This document shows, piece after piece, positions 28,923 to 40,247 of a DNA stretch of 64,000 nucleotides. Origin of the DNA: Prevotella sp. (GTDB taxonomy: Bacteria; Bacteroidota; Bacteroidia; Bacteroidales; Bacteroidaceae). The position numbers and the translations under genes were made by a program. Below the pieces are notes generated by a model. It was given only the letters and a program-made list of their open reading frames with translations. It was not told the DNA's origin and made no database searches. Positions within the stretch are counted from its first letter, which is position 1, and every line of letters starts with the position of its first letter. The stretch spans positions 1-64,000 of the forward strand of contig JAKVJW010000006.1 in the NCBI GenBank assembly GCA_022486815.1. The letters run 5' to 3'.

Positions 28923-29639
28923 ATGCATATTCTTCCGATTGATCATTTTCTTAAGAGCATTGCCGCTCATAATGAACGAACTTGGTTTGCAGAACACAAG
29001 GACGAATTTATAGTCAGTAGAGACAATTTTGCGGAAGGTTTAGATCAGGCAATAGCAGCAATATCCAAGTTTGATCCTGAAATAGCCCATTTAACGGCGA
29101 AGGACTGTATGTATCGTTTTTACCGTGATACTCGTTTCTCTCCTGATAAATCTCCTTACAAGAACCACTTCGGAGGATTTATTTGTGCACATGGGAAAAA
29201 ATCTCTTCGATGTGGTTATTATATTCATATACAACCAGGGCATAGTTTTATTTCCCAAGGTTGTTATTGGTTGCCAACCAATATATTGACTTCTGTTAGA
29301 AATGAGATCATGGGTAACATTGATACGTGGAGAAAAGCTGTCGAAAATGGGAAATTTGTCGCTCTTTTCGGTTATCCGAATGAAGGGAAAATTGATGAGA
29401 ATGGTCTTGTAATTACCGATAAAGGATTTGGTTTTAGTCATTTAAAGACGGCACCTAAAGGCTTTCCGAAAGATTATCCTTTCATCCAATATTTAAGGAT
29501 GAAAGATTTTGCTACTTGGATTCGTGTCGATGATGATTTCTTTGAAGGAGATCAGTGGCTTGATAAGATTGTAGAAATCTTCAAGGTCGGTAAGCCTATG
29601 ATGGATTTTCTGAATGAGGTTATTGATGACTATGAATAG
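28923..29639 (+). CDS. DUF2461 domain protein
   Basis: FLKSIAAHNERTWFAEHKDEF; MYRFYRDTRFSPDKSPYKNHFGGFI. Confidence 0.85.
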   Translation: MHILPIDHFLKSIAAHNERTWFAEHKDEFIVSRDNFAEGLDQAIAAISKFDPEIAHLTAKDCMYRFYRDTRFSPDKSPYKNHFGGFICAHGKKSLRCGYYIHIQPGHSFISQGCYWLPTNILTSVRNEIMGNIDTWRKAVENGKFVALFGYPNEGKIDENGLVITDKGFGFSHLKTAPKGFPKDYPFIQYLRMKDFATWIRVDDDFFEGDQWLDKIVEIFKVGKPMMDFLNEVIDDYE

Positions 29640-29685
29640 AATTCATAATTTATTAAACTCCAATTCTGGAATTGAGTTTATAAAA

Positions 29686-29720
29686 ATGCGGGCAGACTTA
29701 AAAAGTCTGCCCGCATTTTT
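29686..29720 (+). terminator. Rho-independent terminator
   Basis: ATGCGGGCAGACTT-aaa-AAGTCTGCCCGCATTTTTT. Confidence 0.9.
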
Positions 29721-29766
29721 TATAAGATTCAGAAAAAATCAAATATTATTTTTATAATCTGTATTG

Positions 29767-30810
29767 TCAGTTGACACCGAATATATTCATGATCCGGTTG
29801 ATGACCCGGTCAATGGTTGTAGAATCGGTGACCTGATTGATTTCCTTCTCTATTTTATGTTCCACATTTTTCTGAACCTTATTACTGATCTGAGAAGCAA
29901 TACGGTCTGCAGTTTGATTCGCTGGCTGGTCAGGATTACTATTCTCTTTCTGGTCAGAATTCTGTTGCTCATCTTGCTGGTCAGCATCATCATCCTGTTG
30001 CAACTGGTCTTGATTCCGGGATTGAATATCCATTTGATTCGGGTTAGTTTTATCGAGGGCCTTCAGAATATCATCTTCATTGAGGGTATGTACCTTACCC
30101 AGAATACCGAAACTTACGGTGTGATCTCTACCATCAAAATGGACAGTTGTCTTTGAGAAAAGAAGATAATTATGATATTGCAACAAGTTGTCCATAGCCG
30201 TATCAAAGAATGTACCCGTAATCATACGTGTGAGCATACTGAATCCCTGAGTAAAGATGTCATCTGACTGTTCATTAGGATTATCATTGGAAGCTTTTTC
30301 TATGGCAGTAGTGAGTTCACTCTTGATGGCATTCTCATGATCTTGTTTGTTCGGATTTGTAAAGATAAAGAATAGTAAGGCAACAATGATTACTGCCGAG
30401 GCTATCAACCATGAGGTATGCTTTTTCTTTTTTTTATCTTCGTTGAGATGTTCATCTTGCGTTTCAGTTGGAGGAGTTGTGGCATATTCCTTTTCACCAT
30501 TGGTGTTTTCTTCTGATGCACCCATTCCGCCAGAGAGGTTATCAGTGGTATCCTGTGGGTTTTGATCAGTCTCTTGTCCTGCATCGGAATTAGGTAATAC
30601 CGGTGACTGATTTTCCGGAGAATAAGGAGGGGGTGTCTGCTGAGGACCTCCGGTGATAATGTATTTAAGTTGTTCTACCTGCCATGCAGGAGTCCAGTTT
30701 GACATACCTTCGGCCCACACAAGCGTCTCAGAAGTTATATGCCTTTGAGCGAGTTGATTAATGGTAAACGGACCTGTCTGTTTACCATTTTCAATCATGA
30801 AATATTCCAT
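29767..30810 (-). CDS. Membrane protein with N-terminal GYF_2-like domain
   Basis: MEYFMIENGKQTGPFTINQLAQRHITSETLVWAEGMSNWTPAWQVEQL, low-complexity linker, TM, D/Q/N-rich region. Confidence 0.78.
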   Translation of the reverse strand: MEYFMIENGKQTGPFTINQLAQRHITSETLVWAEGMSNWTPAWQVEQLKYIITGGPQQTPPPYSPENQSPVLPNSDAGQETDQNPQDTTDNLSGGMGASEENTNGEKEYATTPPTETQDEHLNEDKKKKKHTSWLIASAVIIVALLFFIFTNPNKQDHENAIKSELTTAIEKASNDNPNEQSDDIFTQGFSMLTRMITGTFFDTAMDNLLQYHNYLLFSKTTVHFDGRDHTVSFGILGKVHTLNEDDILKALDKTNPNQMDIQSRNQDQLQQDDDADQQDEQQNSDQKENSNPDQPANQTADRIASQISNKVQKNVEHKIEKEINQVTDSTTIDRVINRIMNIFGVN

Positions 30811-30839
30811 GCTTATATGCTAAATGATTAATATTAAAT

Positions 30840-32084
30840 TTAGTGTGTTGTTTTCCACCATTCAGTTTTTTCTTTTCCTTTCAGAGCCACACGATTGGTA
30901 CTTGGATCAGAAATGGCAATCCCACAATAATTTATGATAGGAATAAGATTATCATCACTTCTCAATGCCGTGTAGAGGGAACTCGTATGGGCTGTATGGC
31001 GTACAAGAGACTGGATAGTATCCTGAAAAGACTTTAAGAGTGCCTCATCTATCTTCTGATGGTTAGTGCCTGTAAGATGATTGACATAATCATAGAGGTC
31101 ATAAAAGATAGGAGAGTTGTATCCTCCAAGGATTTGGACTTTGCCTAAAGAGTCTTCTGAAAGAGAATAACTCTTGTTGATTTTCTTCATAATAGCTGCT
31201 AGTCCATCCAATTTTCTGCAGTCTATAGCCGAAAGAGCACCATAAGGATACTGGTAATTTTTATAGAAATCATAGAATTCACTTACCAATGAAGTATATG
31301 ATGGTGCTTGAGAACTCAAGTTGCCCCACATTTCTTTATAAGGCATTCCTATATCCATGACCTCACTGGTGGAGGCTAACAGAAAATTAGTAACATTACG
31401 TAAAGTGTATGCTGTTTCCACATTGGCCATATAACAGTCATCAAAGAGGATATACTGGAATTTAACTCTTGCACCAGCTATTCCTTCTGCAAGAGTGGGT
31501 ATATCTGTAGCATAATCTTTCAGATCGGTGACACTGCCGAAAAAGCGAGTTCTGATTAAATTCGTTATTTTGTAGAATGTGGCCATTGCCTCATACGGAT
31601 AGTGAGTCCAGTCATCCTTGTATGTCCATCCAGTCCCATGGCTACCTATAATCAATGCGTAGTTTAAAGCAGGAGCATTGGTTTTCACATCATTCAGGAT
31701 TTCAGTGATACCTGATGCAGAAGTATAAAAGTTGCCTGTGTAGTCCTTGATCGATTTATGTATGAAGTCACCCCGGTTGTAAATGATCTCATAGAGTTGA
31801 GAGTTAGCGGCAGAAGTGCTTAGAAATACCAATACCTTCTTATTGCTGAGGCCTCCGGCATTTTTGATGCCCTCCTGGATGCTGTCCAGATTCTGTAGGA
31901 AAATGGAGTAGAGTCCATTATCCGAATTAGAGCCTGTCCATGGCATATATACGAGAATGGTTTGTTGATTAATGCCACTATTGTCACCATCCGTAATTCC
32001 GTTTCCACTGCTACAACTACCTAAGGCAAGTAGCAGTAAGAAACAAGATAAAAATATAATGAAGCGTTTTTTCTTCGCCTTCAT
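30840..32084 (-). CDS. Clostripain-like (C11) cysteine peptidase lipoprotein
   Basis: Lipobox ALGSCSSG; ILVYMPWTGSN; YALIIGSHGTGW (His) and ILFDDCYMANVETAY (Cys). Confidence 0.88.
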   Translation of the reverse strand: MKAKKKRFIIFLSCFLLLLALGSCSSGNGITDGDNSGINQQTILVYMPWTGSNSDNGLYSIFLQNLDSIQEGIKNAGGLSNKKVLVFLSTSAANSQLYEIIYNRGDFIHKSIKDYTGNFYTSASGITEILNDVKTNAPALNYALIIGSHGTGWTYKDDWTHYPYEAMATFYKITNLIRTRFFGSVTDLKDYATDIPTLAEGIAGARVKFQYILFDDCYMANVETAYTLRNVTNFLLASTSEVMDIGMPYKEMWGNLSSQAPSYTSLVSEFYDFYKNYQYPYGALSAIDCRKLDGLAAIMKKINKSYSLSEDSLGKVQILGGYNSPIFYDLYDYVNHLTGTNHQKIDEALLKSFQDTIQSLVRHTAHTSSLYTALRSDDNLIPIINYCGIAISDPSTNRVALKGKEKTEWWKTTH

Positions 32085-32085
32085 A

Positions 32086-34773
32086 TTATTTGTTTTTCTC
32101 GAGCTCTGCTATAGTTTCGTTCAAGATCTGAATTTTCCCCTCTGCGTCGTCCTGTTTTTTGCGTTCACGATTTACGACGGCTTCAGGAGCATGTGATACA
32201 AAATTCTGATTACCGAGTTTGGCTTTTACTCCTTTCAGAAAACCTTCCAGATGTTGGAGTTGGGCCTTTGCTTTAGCTATTTCAGTATCAACATCAATCA
32301 AACTCCCGATAGGGACTGCAAATTCGTCTGTATCGACCATGAAGCCACTAGCATCTGCTGACTTTTCTGTAACAGTTGCTATCTCTGATAGATTAGCCAT
32401 TTTCAGGATGATAGCACTCCACGTATCAGCATGATGGTGATTGACCGACTGTAGTACAAGTTGTTCTTTCGGAGCAATATTTTTCTGATTACGAACAGTC
32501 CGGACGCCGCTCACCACCTGTTTTACTTGTTCTATCTGAGCACACATCTTCTTCTCAGCATCAGTAGGCAAAGCGATTTGAAGCGTTGAACTCATAATAC
32601 TTTCACCGTCTTTACGTGGATAGATATGCTGCCAGAGTTCTTCTGTGATAAATGGCATGAACGGATGTAACATCTTCAGGAGACTCTCGAAGAATTTCAG
32701 AGTAGCATCATAAGTCTTTTTATCAAGTGGTTTACCATATTCCGGTTTGATCATCTCCAGATACCAACCGGAGAATTCGTCCCAGAACAAACGGTATATA
32801 GTCATCAAGGCTTCAGAGATACGATATTCCTTGAATTGTGCATTCATTTCCGCATTGGTAACTTTCAAACGTGCATCAAACCATTTGACGGCAATTCTGC
32901 ACGCTTCTGATGGTTCGCTGTCATCTGTCTGCCATCCCTTTACCAGACGGAAAGCATTCCAGATTTTATTATTGAAGTTGCGGCCTTGTTCACACAGACT
33001 TTCATCGAATAGGATATCATTACCGGCTGGAGCACTCAGCATCATTCCCATACGTACCCCATCGGCACCATATTTATCAATCAGCGTGATCGGGTCAGGA
33101 GAGTTTCCCAGACTCTTACTCATCTTACGTCCCTGCTTATCTCTGACGATTCCAGTAAAATAGACATGCTTGAAAGGATAGGTACCCTTGTATTCATATC
33201 CAGCCATAATCATACGTGCTACCCAGAAGAAGATGATATCAGGACCTGTTACCAGATCATTTGTAGGATAGTAATATTTGATGTCATCATTATCAGGATG
33301 GTTGATGCCATCGAACACTGATATTGGCCAGAGCCATGAAGAAAACCAGGTATCCAGACAGTCACTTTCCTGTTCCATGTCTTCTGCTTTGACTGCCGGA
33401 TTCTTCTTTTGGGCCAGTTTTAAAGCTTCTTCTGCATTTTCTGCTACCACAAAGTCCTTATGTCCTTCTACGGTAGTATAGTAATAAGCCGGAATGCGAT
33501 GTCCCCACCATAGTTGACGACTGATGCACCAGTCTTTAATGTTTTCCAGCCAATGGCGATAAGTGTTCTTGTATTTCTTGGGATAGAACTCTATCGTATC
33601 ATCCATTACAGGAGGCAGAGCAATAGCTGCAAAGTGCTTCATGCTCAGAAACCATTGTGTGCTCAATTTCGGTTCTATAGGCACATTGGTACGTTCTGAA
33701 AATCCTACTTTGTTGTCATAGTCTTCTACCTTCTCCATCAGACCGGCCGCATCAAGGTCAATGGCAATCTGTTTCCTGACTTCCATACGATCCTGTCCTA
33801 TATACATGCCGGCTGCTTTGGAGATAGTTCCATTGTCATTGAAGATATCAATGGTTTCCAGATGATGCTTTAAGCCAAGGGCATGGTCATTTATGTCATG
33901 GGCAGGAGTGACTTTCAGACAGCCCGTACCGAATTCAATGTCTACGTAATCGTCTTCGATTACCGGAATTGACCGGTTGACGAGAGGTACGATGACATGC
34001 TTTCCTTTGAGCCAAGTGTTCTTCTTGTCTTTTGGATTGATGCACATTGCAGAGTCACCCATTATGGTTTCAGGACGAGTAGTTGCAACTACAGCGTAAA
34101 AACCCTTTTCATCTTGATGAATGACATTCTCTTTATCTTCACGTTTGCAATCTTGCTCTACAACACGATACTTCAAATAATAAAGTTTGGAATGTTCATT
34201 CTTGTAGATTACTTCCTCGTCAGAGAGAGCAGTCTGAGCCTTCGGGTCCCAGTTGACCATCCGTGCCCCGCGATAGATATACCCCTTGTGATATAGATCT
34301 ATGAAAACTTTTATGACTCCTTTGCTACGGGTCTCATCCATGGTAAAAGCAGTTCTGTCCCAGTCGCATGAGCATCCAAGCCGGCGCAACTGTTTCAGAA
34401 TAATACCTCCATGCTCCCGTGTCCATTTCCATGCTTCATCAAGGAATTGCTCCCGTGTCAGGTCAGATTTCTTGATACCTTTCTGAGCGAGCTTGTTGAC
34501 TACTTTAGCTTCGGTAGCGATGCTGGCATGATCGGTTCCGGGTACCCAACAAGCATTTTTTCCTTCCATGCGAGCATGTCGTACGAGAATATCCTGTATA
34601 GTATTATTCAGCATGTGCCCCATGTGCAGTACTCCTGTTACATTAGGAGGAGGAATGACGATGGTATAAGGTTCACGTCCGTCAGGATGAGAACTGAAGA
34701 GTTGATGCTCAATCCAGTATTGATACCATTTGGATTCCACTGTTTGTGGGTCATACTTACTTGCTAATTCCAT
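32086..34773 (-). CDS. valS: Valyl-tRNA synthetase
   Basis: [50 protein letters not shown]. Start placed at [20 protein letters not shown]. Confidence 0.97.
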   Translation of the reverse strand: MELASKYDPQTVESKWYQYWIEHQLFSSHPDGREPYTIVIPPPNVTGVLHMGHMLNNTIQDILVRHARMEGKNACWVPGTDHASIATEAKVVNKLAQKGIKKSDLTREQFLDEAWKWTREHGGIILKQLRRLGCSCDWDRTAFTMDETRSKGVIKVFIDLYHKGYIYRGARMVNWDPKAQTALSDEEVIYKNEHSKLYYLKYRVVEQDCKREDKENVIHQDEKGFYAVVATTRPETIMGDSAMCINPKDKKNTWLKGKHVIVPLVNRSIPVIEDDYVDIEFGTGCLKVTPAHDINDHALGLKHHLETIDIFNDNGTISKAAGMYIGQDRMEVRKQIAIDLDAAGLMEKVEDYDNKVGFSERTNVPIEPKLSTQWFLSMKHFAAIALPPVMDDTIEFYPKKYKNTYRHWLENIKDWCISRQLWWGHRIPAYYYTTVEGHKDFVVAENAEEALKLAQKKNPAVKAEDMEQESDCLDTWFSSWLWPISVFDGINHPDNDDIKYYYPTNDLVTGPDIIFFWVARMIMAGYEYKGTYPFKHVYFTGIVRDKQGRKMSKSLGNSPDPITLIDKYGADGVRMGMMLSAPAGNDILFDESLCEQGRNFNNKIWNAFRLVKGWQTDDSEPSEACRIAVKWFDARLKVTNAEMNAQFKEYRISEALMTIYRLFWDEFSGWYLEMIKPEYGKPLDKKTYDATLKFFESLLKMLHPFMPFITEELWQHIYPRKDGESIMSSTLQIALPTDAEKKMCAQIEQVKQVVSGVRTVRNQKNIAPKEQLVLQSVNHHHADTWSAIILKMANLSEIATVTEKSADASGFMVDTDEFAVPIGSLIDVDTEIAKAKAQLQHLEGFLKGVKAKLGNQNFVSHAPEAVVNRERKKQDDAEGKIQILNETIAELEKNK

Positions 34774-35038
34774 TTTATATATTGATTTTAAATTCTTTTT
34801 GACTTTCTCCGGAGAACGTGATGAATTATCTTTATGTACCTTTTTATAATAAACAGGGTATCTGTTTCCCGTTCTCTTTATAGTAATATAATGGTGCAAA
34901 TTTACTAATTTTCTTTTTAAATAGTGAAAAAATCAATGATTTAATATTTCGTTTTACGAAAATGTATGAATGTATAGGTTGCGTATTCTAATTATTTTGT
35001 ACCTTTGTGCATATAGAACGTAAGTTGAAATCTGTTAA

Positions 35039-36013
35039 GTGAAGAAAGTGCATAGTAGAGAAGAAAAGTTAGAGGCTTTCGGACGGTTGCTTGATGTACA
35101 GCATCGTCTGCGCAAGGAGTGTCCGTGGGATCGTAAGCAGACTTTTGAGAGTCTCCGGCCTAACACGATAGAAGAGGTATTTGAACTTTGTGATGCGGTG
35201 ATGAAGAAAGATTACCATAATATCATGAAGGAACTTGGTGATGTCATGGAACATATCATCTTCTATTGTCTGATGGGAGATGAAGATGAGGAGTTTGACA
35301 TAGCTGATGTCTGCAACCAGGAGGCTGACAAGCTGATGTTCCGTCATCCCTTTATCAACTGGCTGAAAGATACTTCAACTTCTTCGAAGGCCTGTCCGGG
35401 ATGGCGCGTAAGTAATCCTATGCTTAAAATCAATAAGCAAGGGCAGGTTGTCTATCGGGAGGATACCGAACGGTTGTCAGAGCGGAAATCTTCATTAGTC
35501 AGTACGGAAGATACTCAGAAATCCCAGTCGAATACCGATAGAATCCAACCTTCAACAGCGAAAGAGGTAGAATCTACCTGGGAGCAAATCAAGCAGAAAG
35601 AAAAAGATGGTAACAAAACGGTCTTAGGAGGTGTGCCGGACGCCTTACCTTCTCTTATCAAGGCGTATCGGATTCAGGATAAAGCCAGAAATGTAGGGTT
35701 TGACTGGAAAGAGAAAGAAGATGTGTGGGATAAGGTTAGAGAAGAATTAGGAGAACTGGAGGTTGAGTTTCGAAGAGAGGATCATAACCGGTCAACAAGA
35801 GAGTTGGGCGATTTCCTGTTTTCAGTCATCAATGCAGCAAGACTTTATCACCTTAATCCTGATAATGCATTGGAGCATACTAATCAGAAATTTATCAGAC
35901 GTTTCAATTACGTAGAGAAAAATATAGAAAAAGCTGGTAAGTCATTCAAGGATGTTACCTTAGAAGATATGGACAAACTTTGGAATGAAGCTAAAAAAGA
36001 GGAAAGATTATGA
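35039..36013 (+). CDS. mazG: Nucleoside triphosphate pyrophosphohydrolase MazG
   Basis: LRKECPWDRKQTFESLRPNTIEEVFEL; KARNVGFDWKEKEDVWDKVREELGELE; GTG start. Confidence 0.92.
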   Translation: MKKVHSREEKLEAFGRLLDVQHRLRKECPWDRKQTFESLRPNTIEEVFELCDAVMKKDYHNIMKELGDVMEHIIFYCLMGDEDEEFDIADVCNQEADKLMFRHPFINWLKDTSTSSKACPGWRVSNPMLKINKQGQVVYREDTERLSERKSSLVSTEDTQKSQSNTDRIQPSTAKEVESTWEQIKQKEKDGNKTVLGGVPDALPSLIKAYRIQDKARNVGFDWKEKEDVWDKVREELGELEVEFRREDHNRSTRELGDFLFSVINAARLYHLNPDNALEHTNQKFIRRFNYVEKNIEKAGKSFKDVTLEDMDKLWNEAKKEERL

Positions 36014-36570
36014 AGAAAAGCATTCTTTTTATAAGTATTGTTCTTGTGGGTGCTTTTGCATTTACAGGTTGCAAAAATAATAAACGTGCACATTCTGTGA
36101 AGTCGTCAAATGATTCCGCGGCCGTCTGTGGTACAGATTCTACAGTATATGGAGTTTGTGGAGATGGAACGGCTATGCATACGCTTGAACTTTTTACCGA
36201 TGCAGGGGATACGGTCAATTATCTTATTGATGACGAAGACACACAATCCGTTGTCAAGGGAGGACTTTTTGTAGGCGATCGTATGGCTGTGATAGGACAT
36301 AAAGGTGATGGGGAATGTATAGCGACAAATGTTATCAATCTTACTGCTTTGATGGGAAAGTGGACCAGCATTGACAAAAACTTTGAAATTCAGGAGGGTG
36401 GAACGGTGATCAATTATGTCAAAGCTGAGACTCATCCCTGGACATCGTGGAAAATCTGTAATGGGAAATTGGTCTTGAATAGAGATACATTCCTGGTAAA
36501 TAATTTAGGAGCAGACAGCCTTTATTTAGAGAATAAGGATGGTATCTTTGCTTTCAAACGTAAAAAATAG
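36010..36570 (+). CDS. Lipoprotein, lipocalin-like
   Basis: GAFAFTGCKNN lipobox; ATG overlaps the mazG stop. Confidence 0.7.
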   Translation: MKKSILFISIVLVGAFAFTGCKNNKRAHSVKSSNDSAAVCGTDSTVYGVCGDGTAMHTLELFTDAGDTVNYLIDDEDTQSVVKGGLFVGDRMAVIGHKGDGECIATNVINLTALMGKWTSIDKNFEIQEGGTVINYVKAETHPWTSWKICNGKLVLNRDTFLVNNLGADSLYLENKDGIFAFKRKK

Positions 36571-37498
36571 CAGAGTGGAACCTTTTAAAGTACATATAAT
36601 GGGATGTGGTTCGGCCATGCCCACCCTGAGGCACCATCCTTCTTCTCAGATTATAGAGATTCGTGGGAAGCTCTTTATGGTAGATTGTGGTGAGGGAACG
36701 CAAATCCAACTCCGTCGTTACAAAATCCGTTTTCCTAAAATCTCTGCGGTATTTATCTCCCATCTCCATGGGGACCATTGCTTCGGTCTGTTGGGAATGA
36801 TGAGTACTTTTGGAATGGTAGGAAGGACTGCTCCGTTGCATGTCTATGCACCAGCAGATTATGAATCGATGCTGACAAAAGAAATTGATTTCTTTTGTCA
36901 AAGGCTGGAATTTCAGATAGAATTTCATCCTATAGATACAACTTGCAGGAAGGTCATATATGAAGATCGGAGCCTGACGGTTGAGACCATTCCCTTGGAA
37001 CATCGCATACCCTGTTGCGGCTATCTTTTCAAAGAAAAGCCCACTCTTCCTCATATCTGCAGAGATATTATAGATTGTTATAATGTTCCGGTATCCCAGA
37101 TTAATAATATTAAGTTGGGTGCAGACTGGACTACAGAAGACGGGGAAGTGATTCCTAACAATCGTTTTGTGGTGCCTTCTGATCCACCACGTTCCTATGC
37201 TTATTGCAGTGATACCAGATATATGTCCGATTTGTATAAGATGGTCAAAGGTGTCAATTTGCTATATCACGAGTCGACATATATTGAGGTTGATGCAGAA
37301 AGAGCCAGAATGTTTTATCACAGTACAGCACGACAAGCTGCTCAGGTGGCGAAGGCTTCAGGAGTAGGAAAACTGTTACTGGGACATTATAGTGCACGCT
37401 ATGATGACGAAAAGATTATGCTCAGTGAGGCAAAGAAAGTATTTCCCAACAGTTATCTGACCCACGAGGGGGATACCTTCGATGTTAATAATCTTTAA
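36539..37498 (+). CDS. rnz: Ribonuclease Z (beta-lactamase fold); true start probably slightly downstream
   Basis: GCGSAMPTLRHHPSSQII; ISHLHGDHCFGL; LLYHESTY; LLGHYSARYDD. Confidence 0.93.
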   Translation: MVSLLSNVKNSRVEPFKVHIMGCGSAMPTLRHHPSSQIIEIRGKLFMVDCGEGTQIQLRRYKIRFPKISAVFISHLHGDHCFGLLGMMSTFGMVGRTAPLHVYAPADYESMLTKEIDFFCQRLEFQIEFHPIDTTCRKVIYEDRSLTVETIPLEHRIPCCGYLFKEKPTLPHICRDIIDCYNVPVSQINNIKLGADWTTEDGEVIPNNRFVVPSDPPRSYAYCSDTRYMSDLYKMVKGVNLLYHESTYIEVDAERARMFYHSTARQAAQVAKASGVGKLLLGHYSARYDDEKIMLSEAKKVFPNSYLTHEGDTFDVNNL

Positions 37499-37680
37499 TA
37501 TTTCAAGGTCCTTTCTCGATGGAATGTTGTGTTTTTCTATATTTGCATAGAATTATAATCGAAGCGAATCTCGGATAATTAAATATAGAGAGTATTTATC
37601 ATCTTAGTCTTGTCAGGCAGGTGCTATACTTAAAATAGGAAAGAGAGTATTCGCAGGGTTGTTATTAGTCCATATTTGTT

Positions 37681-39273
37681 TTGAAGTTTTTTAAGTTTCT
37701 GGTACCATTACTATGTTTGTTTTGTTGCTTGTCTGCATGTGAGAATAAAGTAGCAAATTCTAACACACGAATATCCTTAGATTCGTTCGAGGGGTTAAAG
37801 TCTGATCATTTCGCTTTGAATTCTTTTCGTATTAGAGCTGAGATTGACAGTTGTATGGCTAAAGATAAAGATTCTTTGACTACGGATTATTGGGTCCGGC
37901 GTTATTATCTTAATAAAAATGCTTTTATTTGGATTGATCGTCACGGACTTGATGCTCGAGCTGATACACTTCTATCCTGGTTAAGAGGAGTCAAGGAGAT
38001 AGGATTCTCACTCCGCAAGTTTCGTGTCAGGCAAATAGAACGTGACTTAGCGAGAGTGCGTCTTCTGCGCTTTGACAGCATCAATAACATCAATGTTGTC
38101 ATGGGCCGGTTGGAATATGATCTTACAAAAGGGTATTTCCGGTATGCAGTCGGGCAACGGTTTGGATTTATGAATCCGAAGTATGTGTTAAACCGTTTGG
38201 ATCCTATAGATACAACATTGTCAGATGATCCCTCTAAGATAAAATACTATCAACTCTTTGATATTCCAATGGAGCATGCTTCTAAGCGATTCTATGCTTT
38301 GGCTCTCCGTAAGGTGGCCCGGGATAGCGTGACTGAGTTCCTGCGAGAGATCCAACCGGCGAACCCGTTTTATAAGAAATTGCTTCATCTTTTGGGGCAA
38401 GTACGAAGAAAACGAGAGAGGAACCTGATACTTTGCAATATGGAAAGATGCCGATGGCGACTGCGGGATGATCCTCAACGACATCAGAAGTATATTGTTG
38501 TTAATATTCCATCATTCAAGCTTGATGCAGTAGATGGATCTTCTGATTTGACCATGCGCGTGGGGTGCGGAACGAGTGAGACAAAAACACCACTACTGAC
38601 GAGTTCCATCTATCGGATGGATATCAATCCCCAGTGGATTATCCCGAAGAGTATTATTAAGAAAAATGTGGCTCGGCATGCCGGTCAATATGCTTATTTT
38701 GAAAAGAAGCGATTTTTTATTGAGAAAGGAAATCAAGGTGAGTGTGTTGATCCTCGTCTTGTCAGCAAAGATATGTTGTTGAGCCCTGATTATAGTGTAA
38801 TCCAAGAGGGAGGAAAAGGAAACTCCTTGGGCAGAATTATTTTCCGATTCAGAAATAATTTTTCAATCTATCTTCATGATACCTCTTCTAAAGACTTCTT
38901 TTCCAAGGAGGATCGGGGCGTGAGTCATGGTTGTATCCGAGTACAGAAACCATTCGATCTGGCAGTCTTTCTTCTAGACAAAAAAGATTCTCATAAGATC
39001 GAGCAGATCAGCTATTCGATGTCTGCAGACGTATCTTCACTCCAGCATCATTTTGATGACCAGTCTGTTACAGACCAAAATGAGGAAAGGAATAAAAGAG
39101 AAAATTCTCTGGATCATAAACTGTATGTTCATTCAGTGAAAGTGAAGCCAGCTGTTCCTCTTTATATAATTTACTATACACTTTATCCTGCGAGAGATGG
39201 GCAGTTGGTTCGATATAATGATATTTACGGTTATGATGATGTGATTCTACGTTTCTTAAAAAACTATCAGTGA
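37681..39273 (+). CDS. L,D-transpeptidase (YkuD/YcbB-like) lipoprotein
   Basis: CCLSACENK lipobox (TTG start); YkuD motif DRGVSHGCIRVQKPFDLA. Confidence 0.87.
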   Translation: MKFFKFLVPLLCLFCCLSACENKVANSNTRISLDSFEGLKSDHFALNSFRIRAEIDSCMAKDKDSLTTDYWVRRYYLNKNAFIWIDRHGLDARADTLLSWLRGVKEIGFSLRKFRVRQIERDLARVRLLRFDSINNINVVMGRLEYDLTKGYFRYAVGQRFGFMNPKYVLNRLDPIDTTLSDDPSKIKYYQLFDIPMEHASKRFYALALRKVARDSVTEFLREIQPANPFYKKLLHLLGQVRRKRERNLILCNMERCRWRLRDDPQRHQKYIVVNIPSFKLDAVDGSSDLTMRVGCGTSETKTPLLTSSIYRMDINPQWIIPKSIIKKNVARHAGQYAYFEKKRFFIEKGNQGECVDPRLVSKDMLLSPDYSVIQEGGKGNSLGRIIFRFRNNFSIYLHDTSSKDFFSKEDRGVSHGCIRVQKPFDLAVFLLDKKDSHKIEQISYSMSADVSSLQHHFDDQSVTDQNEERNKRENSLDHKLYVHSVKVKPAVPLYIIYYTLYPARDGQLVRYNDIYGYDDVILRFLKNYQ

Positions 39274-39815
39274 ATAAAAACGATGCAGAAATTTTAGGTT
39301 TACTTGGATCTCCTGCTACATATAGGAAAGGATTTGAGCGACTTATAAAGGTGTACAGTGGACCATTGTACTGGAAGATTCGTCGCATCGTCTTGATTCA
39401 CGAAGATGCGGATGATGTCCTTCAGAATACCTTTCTTAAGATCTGGTCAAAGTGGTCACAATTTCAGGGTAAGTCCAATCTCTCTACATGGATTTATAGA
39501 ATAGCCATCAATGAAGCTATCGATTATCTGCGTCGCAAAAAGAATTTAATAGAAATAAGTCCTGATGATGACCTGAGTGTAGCTAATCATCTTTTAGCGG
39601 ATGACTACTTTGATGGTGATGAAGCAGAAGCATTGCTCCAGGAAGCTATTGCTCGTTTGCCCGAAGTGCAGCGTACAGTATTCAACCTTCGGTATTATAA
39701 TGATATGAAATATTCTGAGATAAGTCAAATATTAAATACTTCAGAAGGTTCTCTTAAAGCAAGTTATCATTTAGCGGTGCAAAAGATTACAAAATTTTTG
39801 AAGATAAATGATTAA
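39270..39815 (+). CDS. ECF-type RNA polymerase sigma factor
   Basis: DADDVLQNTFLKIWSKWSQFQGKSNLSTWIYRIAINEAIDYLRRKK; YNDMKYSEISQILNTSEGSLKASYHLA; GTGA overlap with upstream gene. Confidence 0.93.
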   Translation: MNKNDAEILGLLGSPATYRKGFERLIKVYSGPLYWKIRRIVLIHEDADDVLQNTFLKIWSKWSQFQGKSNLSTWIYRIAINEAIDYLRRKKNLIEISPDDDLSVANHLLADDYFDGDEAEALLQEAIARLPEVQRTVFNLRYYNDMKYSEISQILNTSEGSLKASYHLAVQKITKFLKIND

Positions 39816-39863
39816 ACTTTTTATTTTCATACGCGTCTAATTCATTAGGAAAGGAATACGAAT

Positions 39864-40244
39864 ATGAATAACAATGAATCATCTATTAAGAGGCAGTATG
39901 GCAAGCAGCAGCCTTTTAAGGTACCTGAGGGATATTTTGATGATTTCTCCAAGCGTCTTATGGCTCAGTTGCCAGCTCAGAAACAAAACATTTCCGTGTC
40001 CTATCCTTGTCTTTCAAGGGTACGGTTAGTGTTTAAATACCAAATATGGCGTATCAGCCTTATTGCTGCAAGTGTAGTTGCAGTCTTCTTTTCTTTGAAT
40101 TTTATCTTTTTCAAGAAAGATATACAACCGGATCAGACTGCACAAAAAACTGTTCAAAAGATTACAGTTGATCAGGCTGCTGATTATGCAATGATGGATA
40201 ATGAAGATATTTATGCGGATCTTGTAGATAATAATACTCATTAG
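39864..40244 (+). CDS. Single-pass membrane protein, candidate anti-sigma factor
   Basis: N-terminal cytoplasmic VPEGYFDDFSKRLMAQLP, one TM, directly after the ECF sigma gene. Confidence 0.6.
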   Translation: MNNNESSIKRQYGKQQPFKVPEGYFDDFSKRLMAQLPAQKQNISVSYPCLSRVRLVFKYQIWRISLIAASVVAVFFSLNFIFFKKDIQPDQTAQKTVQKITVDQAADYAMMDNEDIYADLVDNNTH

Positions 40245-40247
40245 TCA

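Noticed and set aside
39270-39273. Possible frameshift between the L,D-transpeptidase and the sigma factor
   Set aside because: GTGA start/stop overlap is ordinary translational coupling; both proteins look complete.
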